From Bryoerythrophyllum caledonicum (Eukaryota > Streptophyta > Bryopsida > Pottiales > Pottiaceae), in the NCBI GenBank assembly GCA_963971425.1, contig OZ020520.1:28923535-28987534 (forward strand): 64,000 bases of DNA, read 5' to 3'. The position numbers and the translations under genes are program-made. Below, one piece after another: positions 57,054-64,000 of this stretch (its first letter is position 1; every line of letters begins with the position of its first letter). The notes beneath the pieces are model-generated. The model was given only the letters and a program-made list of their open reading frames with translations, was not told the origin of the DNA and did no database searches.

Positions 57054-58634
57054 ATGGCGGGAGAAGGAAGTAGGTCGATGGAGAAGCGCCCAGTATTTAT
57101 GGACTTGGATGATGTTGATGAGACGGTTCTTCCGTCCACCAACACGGAGTTGACTTCGGGATCATTGAATCCGTCGTCATCAAGCGGGAAGAAGCGGAAG
57201 AAGTCACCAAATCCGGATATGCCCCCGCACGAATACATGGTTGAATGTAGAGGGATTGCCGTCGAGTTTTACAACCCTCTGACGACAGGGGCGTTGACGA
57301 GGAACTATTTGATCCACAACAAAGAGGGATACCACAAGTTGATGATTGACATGCGACACGAATTAATGTCAAACCTTGATAAATCTGAGAAATTTAATAA
57401 TTTCTCAGATTATTGGTTGCATTTGGAGTGGTTGGACACACAAGTGACCGCACTGACCACCAATATCGTTGCGAACTGGTGTTACGTCACAGGGAAGAAG
57501 GAGGATGAGAGCACCTGGAACCTGGAGGAGCGCGCACTAGTGGCGAAGATGAGGATGATCCAGGGCTTCGTTCAACAATACTTTTCTTCCCGTAAGAAGA
57601 AACTAGCTCCTTGAAAAGCGACTATTGAGGAACAACTTTTGGATCACTACATTGGTGGAACTTTCAAGTGGCTTGAAAGTTGCGCTAAAGTGATTCCAAT
57701 GCCAGGGCAGAGCGCGGTGGGTGGCTATGGGGCTGTACGGAAGGTGATGATAACCAAATTGGAAAACATTCCAAGTTGGATTTACTTCGCCGGAAAGACT
57801 CTGACCAACACCAACGAGAGGAAGAAGCGCCGAAACATCATCAACGAGGCTGGAGGGTGTCCGGTAGTACATCCAGGGATCATTAGACTTGCGTACATCC
57901 ACCCGAAAACTATGGAAGGGTACACGCTCTGGTGGAATGGGGGATCTCTGGCTTCTTTTTGGTCCAAGTTTGACTCGAAAGTGGACGAAGCATTGCCATT
58001 TGAACGGATTGAGATGCATCCGAATACCGGGTTGTCAATCCAAGAGCTTCGGTGGGTAAAAACTTACCGCCAAAATCGAGTGAACCTCGCGCTATTATTG
58101 CTTGTTATTGTGGGAAAATGCCACGACGCAAATTATATACACAATGACATCTCTCCATCGAATGTTTTGCTCCACTTTGATGAGTGGAAATCCGATACGG
58201 TGTACATCGGAATTTGCGATTGGGGGCTTTCTAGTCGAGTTGTGGAGAATGAGCCATCAAGGTATGGTTTTCAATTCAAGGAGGAGCTTCAACAAGAGAG
58301 AGAGCGGCGACGGTTTGTGGCACCAGAACTGTTCTATAATTTTGGGCCGCAGGACTCCACCAACTCGCTTGAAGTCATGCAACGGTCACACCTCTACTCC
58401 AAGGCAGCAGATGCATTTGCGGTGGGTTGGATTTGTGAAAAAATTTGGAAAGAAGATTGGGACACTTCGTATTTCACCAGCAAAAACACGGAGCAATATG
58501 TAAACCTGAAGCTAAAACTTACAGCGTTGCAAAAACAACTGCTCGAAGAACGGTCTTCTGTACCAGATGTTTTAGACACATTAATGAAACCCCCCCACAA
58601 CTGGACTATGCCTTTATGTTGTTACCGACAATAG
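57054..58634 (+). CDS. Protein-kinase-like gene inside the hAT-like unit, one in-frame TGA
   Basis: ATG 57054 opens 186 codons to TGA at 57612-57614; the same frame continues without break to TAG at 58634, about 526 residues in all. The first part (MAGEGSRSMEKRPVFM, KKRKKSPNPD basic cluster, helical middle) is unrecognised. The kinase domain follows the stop: glycine loop GGYGAVRKV, candidate lysine in FAGKTL, HPGIIRLAYI, catalytic loop IHNDISPSNVL (HND where HRD is usual), CDWGLS (DWG for DFG), VAPELFYN and the F-helix Asp in AADAFAVGW. All core catalytic residues are present, so activity is possible if the TGA is bypassed or absent in other alleles. Substrate unknown. It is divergent from the RING gene. 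Confidence 0.75.
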
Positions 58635-59046
58635 TTTTTTGTTAATTAGCTGCATTAGTTTCGCATGTGGTGGTTAAATAGGCAATACGGCATCTTCGTA
58701 GAAGAATATGTGTAATTGGCAATTGCCATACGTCATATTTTAATCAAAATTGGATACGTCCAAATCTTAAATTCTAAATCCGAGATTTGCATTTGTTCAA
58801 GCACAAATAACAATTGATACACTATTGATACACTAAATGTGCACAAGTGAAAGAAATAAATTTATTATTTCTACACAAATTGATACATAGTGTAGTAAAT
58901 GGCATTTAGTGTCTGGTTATGTCACTACACTAAGTGCCTCATTTGCAATTGGTGTATGGGTTCACATTTAGTGTATACTACAGTAAACATAAATTTTAGT
59001 TTACCAACATAGTGTCAATAGTTAAACACTATTAACTAACTCATGA

Positions 59047-59132
59047 AGGGGCGGAGACGTCCCCGCCCTTGCACTAGTAGAGGCGGAGACGTCCCCGCCC
59101 CCACATGGGCAGGGCGTGGACGTCTCTGCCCC
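59047..59132. repeat. GACGTC palindrome array IV (three units)
   Basis: Units GGGGCGGAGACGTCCCCGCC and two variants lie about 196 bp inside the right end, matching the spacing of array I from the left end. Confidence 0.8.
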
Positions 59133-59421
59133 ACCTCCCTCTTGCCATTAGTCCCCGATCCTACTCAAACATGACCCTCTCCTACGTGGCAGCTATGTGG
59201 TGCCAACATGGCTGCCACGTCGCCTGTTTTTTACCTAGTGGGTAAGTCAACCCTTAGTTGACTTACCTGGACGGGCGAGAGCTCTACCGGACGGGCGTAC
59301 CGGACGTCCGTCCAGTATGACAACCCTGTTTGCAGATGAATTGGTTTGTTTCCCTCTTATGCACAGGAGTACATCTAGACTCAGGGCAAGATGGTGCTGC
59401 AGCCGATGGGTCGGTTGCTAC

Positions 59422-61087
59422 AGTGGTCAGCAGAAGTGTTCGGACAGTAATTACAATCTCAATTTAATAGTAACACTTGTCGAGTTTGGTAGGTAGGTGC
59501 TGATTTTTTCAGCTAATTATAACTAAAGAGCCACTTGTAAACTAGAAAGAGTACCATCATTCACATTGAGCCACTTGCATGGGCTGCAGTTCATGATGTG
59601 TCAATCATGGGTGTCCAATTCATTATGCACACAAGTTGTGCATCTGAAAAATCTTGAGAATCGACATGTATTTATGGAGACCTCTTGCATTTCAAGACAC
59701 ATTGTGATTGAATAAGATTGCTCTTGATTAGCTATGGCTCCTAGAAGGACTCTTGCTGAACGTAAGTTAGTTCTTCAGATGCATGAGAGAGGGAATTCGT
59801 ACTCCGAAATTTCAGCGGTTCTAGGCATCTCTCGAAGCACTTGCCATGCTATTGTGCGGAGGTTTACAATGAGAGGTCATTTGAGAGATGCTCCTTCACA
59901 AGGGAGACCTCGAATTCTTGATGAACGTGGTGATCGTGAGGTTGTAAGGTTGTTGAATGCACCATCTAATGGTACAGCTGCAGCAGTGGGTAGAGAAATG
60001 CGATCTCAAGGATTGGATTTGAGTGATGATACAATTAGAAGATGTCTTCAGAGGCAAGGATTGAGAGCACGAGTGAAAACTAAGAAGCCATTCTTGTCAA
60101 AGAAACACAAAGCACGTCGATATGCATGGGCAAAGAAGTGTAGGCATGCAAGTTGGATGGACTGGAGTTATGTGGTTTTTTCAGATGAGTCAAAATTCAA
60201 TTTGTTTGGCTCAGATGGGAGGCAGTATTGTTGGAGGAAGAGAGGAGAGCATCTTTTAGATCAGCATGTGCAACCTACTATCAAATTTGGAGGTGGAAAC
60301 ATTATGGTTTGGGGATGTATGACTTGGGAGGGAATTGGCAACCTTCGTCTTATAGAAGGAAACATGGATAAGTTTGTGTATTGTGAAATTTTGGAGATGG
60401 AGCTCATGAATACTATACACATGTATGATTTAGGAGAGGAGAATGTTATTTTTCAGCACGACAACGATCCCAAACATACTTCTAAGTATGTTACAGATTG
60501 GTTGTTAGCACAGAAGTTTCAACTAATTTGGCATCCGGCTCAATCTCCTGACTTGAATCCTATAGAACACCTTTGGAATGAAGTAGATCGTCGTATGAGA
60601 ATGTCAAAGAAGAAACCCACTAACAAGAAGGATTTGTGGGAGAAATTGCAAGAAATTTGGTATAGCATTGAGATTGATACCGTGAGGAAATTGATCATGT
60701 CTATGCCTGAGAGAGCTGCAGATGTTTATCAAGCAAAAGGTGGCTATACACGATGGTAGTCATTATGATTGTACATTCAAGTTTTTAGGTAGTCCTCATG
60801 ATTCTACATTCAAGTTTTTAGCTTGATTTTGTAGCTCATGGCTTTGTTTCCAATGTAAATAGATAACCACTTCACTTTTTGCATAAAGAATTGGACACCC
60901 ACATCATGTGTTTTATTTTTGATTGATTTCTTGATTGACATTTTTTATTATGAATGTTATGTTACATGTTTTTTGTAACTATGTGATTGTATGTTTAAAT
61001 TTTTACAACTTGAATGTGAGTTACGTAAGAAAACTAGCTCATATTGGAAGTGGAAGCGTCCTGTCCGAACACTTCTGCTGACCACTG
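59422..61087 (+). mobile_element. Tc1-type DNA transposon, apparently complete
   Basis: The terminal inverted repeats are 27 bp and identical (starting CAGTGGTCAGCAGAAG and ending TTCGGACAG inwards), at 59422-59448 and 61061-61087. The element is flanked by TA at 59420-59421 and 61088-61089, the Tc1/mariner target. Total length 1666 bp with one intact transposase gene. It lies 84 bp right of the hAT-like unit's target duplication. Confidence 0.93.
59734..60759 (+). CDS. Tc1-like transposase, DD34E
   Basis: 341 residues with no stop or frameshift; ATG at 59734 is the first in the frame after a stop. An N-terminal helix-turn-helix (AERKLVLQMHERGNSYSEI) is followed by the GRPR linker motif (residues 57-60) and a second HTH that bind the inverted repeats. 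The DDE catalytic triad is D151 (VVFSDESKF), D243 (FQHDNDPKHTSK) and E278 (SPDLNPIEHLWNE), with 34 residues between the last two. The enzyme cuts at the element ends and inserts at TA. Length is typical for Tc1 transposases. Plant mariner-like elements are usually DD39D, so this subtype is unexpected and may be acquired from another kingdom. No intron. Confidence 0.95.
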   Translation: MAPRRTLAERKLVLQMHERGNSYSEISAVLGISRSTCHAIVRRFTMRGHLRDAPSQGRPRILDERGDREVVRLLNAPSNGTAAAVGREMRSQGLDLSDDTIRRCLQRQGLRARVKTKKPFLSKKHKARRYAWAKKCRHASWMDWSYVVFSDESKFNLFGSDGRQYCWRKRGEHLLDQHVQPTIKFGGGNIMVWGCMTWEGIGNLRLIEGNMDKFVYCEILEMELMNTIHMYDLGEENVIFQHDNDPKHTSKYVTDWLLAQKFQLIWHPAQSPDLNPIEHLWNEVDRRMRMSKKKPTNKKDLWEKLQEIWYSIEIDTVRKLIMSMPERAADVYQAKGGYTRW

Positions 61088-61095
61088 TATATATG

Positions 61096-62220
61096 GAGCT
61101 TTCTCAGCTTGCTGGTGCTGATGGCACACTTTGGAGATGTGATTCCCATGTGCAACGTGCCTAGAGCTTTGACTTTCCCATTATCCACTCGACCGAGAAG
61201 CTGCTCATCCACCGGGGCGCGCAGCACATGCCCAACACGTCCTCCATCTGGCTCTAGCCTTCCTACAACTGCTCAGCGAACGGGTAGAACAACTCGTGTG
61301 GGTACGTGATCTACGCGGACGCCATTCGGATGTGCAAATCCACTTCCGAAGTGGCCTCGTTCAGCACCTCCTTCACTTCCCAATTAATGAGCGGGCGCAA
61401 CTCCACCGGGATGTCGTTCATGTTGATCCCTGAGAACCGGGCCACGGGCTACATCGGCTCCTGTTTGTGCCTCGCTCCAATGCCTCGGAACGACGACCCC
61501 GCGCACCACGTCTTCGCTGTGGGGTTCGATACTTTTGTGAACCTCGACTTCGACGACCCAAGCAACAACCACATCAGCACCAACTCCACCAAGGTGTACA
61601 ACCTCCGCAACGTGGCCACTGCGTGCGATGTTCTCCACACGGACAAGGACTTCACCTTGTGGGTCGACTACAACTCCATCACCCAGGCTCTCGCATTATA
61701 CTCCACCGAAGGCGCACTGCTGAGGGGGATCTCCAAGCCTGCCAATCCCATCATCCAAGTCCCTCAACTCAATCTCAGTACCATGTTCAACGACTACATG
61801 TACGTTGGATCCAGCGCCGAGTACCCCGAGGTGAAGAAAATCAAGTCCTGGAGCTTTTAAACTGGCAATTTCGGAGGTGGATCGACCATCATTCCTGTCA
61901 TCGTCCGAGAGAAATAGCTGGAGTCTAACAACCAGAGGAAGACTAGCATAGGGGTTGGGATCATTGCCGGAGCGATTGCTGCAGGGTGCGGGATATTCGT
62001 CGCAATTTTGTGCGTCTTTTGTTTCGTGCGTTGGCGGCGACAGGTAACTAAGTCGTCGTCCAGAGCTGCAGATGGGCAGGCAAAAAATATGTATCCGAAC
62101 CAGATGATGTGGCAACGGGAGTTTTCGTTCCAGGAGGTCATTGCGGCGACGACGAACTTCAGCAAGGAGTTTCTGCTAGGCGAGAGTGGGTTCGAGCAGG
62201 TGTTCCGCGGGGCGAATTGA
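61096..62220 (+). pseudogene. L-type lectin receptor kinase, 5' half with several in-frame stops
   Basis: One frame carries a legume-lectin domain (GRNSTGMSFMLIPENRATGY, HHVFAVGFDTFVNLDFDDPS, DFTLWVDYNS, YMYVGSSAEY), then a membrane helix (GIIAGAIAAGCGIFVAILCV), then a stop-transfer RWRRQ and the start of the juxtamembrane/kinase region (FSFQEVIAATTNFSKEFLLGES). This is the layout of plant LecRKs, which sense carbohydrates or other ligands at the plasma membrane. TAG codons before 61306, TAA at 61858-61860 and TAG near 61915 interrupt it. The frame ends at 62220 right after the glycine loop, so the kinase domain is missing. The Tc1 element lies immediately upstream. Confidence 0.8.
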
Positions 62221-62394
62221 AGCCATTTAGAACTTTTTCCAGGTGTAAGTCTTCATGGATGTCACATGTGAACTGTTGCACATATCACAGCTATGATGGA
62301 AATTTCCAAAGCCGATGCAATCTGGAGGTTTTGTCTTCTTTCCTTGAATCGTCACCGTCAAGGTGCAACTTTTTCTCTGTGATTTGCTAGGTTT

Positions 62395-62645
62395 TTCATG
62401 TCTGATTGAGCCTGATCAGGAGGGTTCAGCTCTTCTTAAAATCATGGTCTCGTTTGAGAGTTCTTCGCAGTGGTAATGGTAGCTTCTGTGAGCTTACAAG
62501 AAGACCGAACTAGGTTTTTCATGTTTGATTGAACCTGATCAGGAGGGTTTAGCTCACCTCATGTCTTTAGTGATCAAGTCATGGTCTTGTTTGAGGGTTG
62601 TTTGCAGTGGTAATGGCAGCGTCGACGAGCTTACAAGAAGACCAG
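62395..62645 (+). repeat. Tandem duplication covering the deacetylase start region
   Basis: 'gattgarcctgatcaggagggtt' through 'gagcttacaagaagacc' occurs twice, offset by 137 bp. Each copy has an ATG (62476 and 62613) followed by similar codons. Confidence 0.8.
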
Positions 62646-64000
62646 AGGCAGCGTATCGAAGCCAGCAAGCTCTACTTCGATGTGCCACAGGACGAGAAGG
62701 CAAGGTTTTGGATGCATACACTCACATGCATTTTTTTGGGTGAAATACTGAGATCATGTATTTGGGTGCAAGATCCGGTGGTTTACTCGAGTTCTTACAA
62801 CATCTCGTTTCTGGGCATCGAGAAGCTGTGAGGAGCCCTAACCCTTAAATTGTAGTTTTTGCTGATACTTTTGTTGTATCTGATGCTGATGAGCATTTCA
62901 GAGGAACCTGAGATGCTTAAGTGTTGGGCCGCAGGCATCCCTTTGATGCATCCAAGTGGGGCCGCATACAAAAGTTTCTCACTGATGAGGGAGTTCTGAA
63001 ACGGAAGCGCATCGTGGAGCCTGCTGAGGCCACGAAAGACGATCTTCTTGTGGTATGTTGATGTGCCCTACTTCTCATCACCATTCATAGCGTTTGCTGT
63101 GAAGTGCTCGACGCGTCTTTTTGGTTACAGGTGCGCACTGAGAAGTACCTGGACAGCTTAAGGAGCAGTTTGGTGGTGGCACAAATTGCAGAGTTATTTT
63201 GAGATTTTTGTGGAAAAATGAATTTGATGGACTCTTTTACAATTTCTAGACGTTTTCATGTGGTCATGACTTACCAGGTGCCACCAATAGCGCTTCTGCC
63301 GAACTTTCTAGTGCAGTGGAAGGTCTTGCAGCCCTTCCGGAAACAGGTGAAGTCGACCCCAATTGGTGCCTCTCTACTCCATTTCACAGATGCTTAGTTC
63401 TTTGTTAAGTCACCCAAAGTTTGAAAATAATACGGTCGCTCTTTTGATTTCTAGTACTACTATTTGTTTACTCTCACTATAAGAAGAGCTTGCTGGTCTC
63501 TCAACTAGAGTCCTTTAGTTCAGTCCATGGTGGTCTTTAAAGTTAGAGCTAGTTTTAGCCATCTTCGAGAAGGAGAGGTCTCATGCTGTGCCATGAATCT
63601 TAGCCGCCATTTTCCTCCTTGAGCTGATTATATATCTTGAGCTATGTAGGACTGATTTTATTCATTTGAAATGAGAAGAGAGGTCAAAACTTGTGGTATC
63701 TTTGCCTGATAAAGAACTCTAATGCATCCAGACATGGAGCAAGGTTTTTAAGGATATTTACCATTTTTAGTTTTTACTAAATTTCCTGGAATCCAGGTAG
63801 GTGGGACAATTCTCAGTGCAAAGCTAGCCAAGGAGAGGGGTTGGGCCATAAATATTGGAGGCGGATTTCACCACTGTTGTGCCAGCGAAGGTGGTGGATT
63901 CTGTGCTTATGCGGACATCACTCTAGCCATCCAGTTTGCATACACACGTCTGGCAATCTCAAGGTGCCCAATCATCTTCTTATTTCATTCCAGTTTACCA
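62613..64000 (+). CDS. HDA2: Class IV (HDA2/HDAC11-type) histone deacetylase, 5' part
   Basis: Exons seen: 62613-62704, 62753-62827, 62935-63052, 63131 to about 63192, 63278-63346, 63797-63963; the gene continues beyond the window. The order SSKLYFD-like start, YNISFLGIEKLHPFDASKW, IVEPAEATKDDLLVV, LLPNFLVQWKVLQPFRKQ, VGGTILSAKLAKERGWAIN and IGGGFHHC matches plant HDA2. GGGFHH contains the tandem histidines of the active site; the zinc-binding Asp/His lie in exons beyond the window. It removes acetyl groups from histone lysines (or other acyl-lysines). The junction after exon 4 is off by one base for a canonical GT donor. The symbol is by family resemblance. Confidence 0.85.
63515..63695 (+). 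repeat. Dispersed repeat within the deacetylase intron
   Basis: It shares ordered blocks with 40470-40610 ('ggtggtcttta', 'ccatgaatcttag', 'gaggtcaaaact'). Confidence 0.5.

Larger units (their letters stand above)
51218..59328. mobile_element. 8.1-kb hAT-like transposable unit with gene cargo
   Basis: The ends CAGGGTTGTCATA and TATGACAACCCTG are perfect 13-bp inverted repeats. They are flanked by an identical 8-bp direct repeat tttgcaga (51210-51217 and 59329-59336). An 8-bp duplication with CAGGG-starting ends is typical of hAT elements. Subterminal GGACGG/CCGTCC motifs are frequent in the first and last 100 bp. No hAT transposase (dimerisation domain or BED finger) is visible, so mobility would need help in trans. 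Inside are a RING gene, a truncated second copy of it, a kinase gene, four GC-palindrome arrays and a family X insertion. Confidence 0.8.

Noticed and set aside
51400-59132. GC-rich repeat clusters as CRISPR arrays
   Set aside because: Units are palindromic, vary in sequence, and lack unique spacers of constant length; the context is a plant transposable unit.
51218-59328. A hAT transposase hidden in the RING or kinase genes
   Set aside because: No BED finger, RNase H-like DDE core or hAT dimerisation motif is visible; the proteins carry RING, coiled-coil and kinase motifs instead.
46509-62220. Stop-codon reassignment or RNA editing to explain the in-frame stops
   Set aside because: All three stop codons occur, intact neighbours (HAD, PARP fusion, hydrolase, Tc1) use normal stops, and U-to-C editing of this kind is known from organelles, not nuclear genes.

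Overview
The window looks like nuclear DNA of a land plant, probably a non-seed plant (bryophyte or lycophyte grade). Evidence: TTTAGGG telomere-type repeats, an L-type lectin receptor kinase relic, an isoflavone-reductase/PCBER-type exon, a class IV (HDA2-type) histone deacetylase, plant copia and PIF/Harbinger elements, and intron-split genes in an AT-rich, repeat-dense background. The species cannot be fixed from the sequence alone.

Layout. 0-22 kb is repeat territory: an unrecognised zinc-ribbon-like gene relic, tandem duplications, a telomere-like tract, a dispersed repeat with a decayed coding region, many TTAA-bordered MITE-like elements, and two PIF/Harbinger elements (14.7-16.2 and 18.15-21.5 kb). 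23-33.2 kb is the main genic island. It holds a two-exon HAD-family pyrimidine-5'-nucleotidase-like gene (+), a TIR element, a five-exon gene fusing triplicated RING1/IBR zinc modules to a PARP catalytic domain (+), and a nine-exon epoxide-hydrolase-like gene (-) convergent with it. All three gene models close in frame with canonical introns. 34.5-39.1 kb holds the first exons of an isoflavone-reductase-like gene abutting a 5'-truncated, decayed copia element with its 3' LTR. 39-46 kb is AT-rich repeats. 46.5-49.9 kb holds a broken kinase-like gene and a convergent F-box gene with one internal stop.

51,218-59,328 is the most unusual part. It is an 8.1 kb unit bounded by perfect 13-bp inverted repeats (CAGGGTTGTCATA) and a perfect 8-bp target duplication (tttgcaga), i.e. 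hAT-like ends. No transposase is visible. It carries a RING/coiled-coil gene and a kinase-like gene transcribed divergently from a 540-bp region with a TATA box on each side of an array of GACGTC-centred GC palindromes. Three further palindrome arrays and a second, truncated copy of the RING gene show internal unit duplication.

Just outside its right end lies an apparently intact Tc1-type (DD34E) transposon with perfect 27-bp TIRs and a TA duplication. Next come an L-type lectin receptor kinase relic and the 5' half of the histone deacetylase gene, which runs off the window.

Several coding stretches (RING, both kinases, F-box, lectin kinase, PIF ORF1) are open except for single stop codons. 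This reads as recent or ongoing pseudogenisation, perhaps by C-to-T change. Two loci pair a DWG-type kinase with a ubiquitin-ligase component (kinase/F-box; kinase/RING). A functional link is only inferred.
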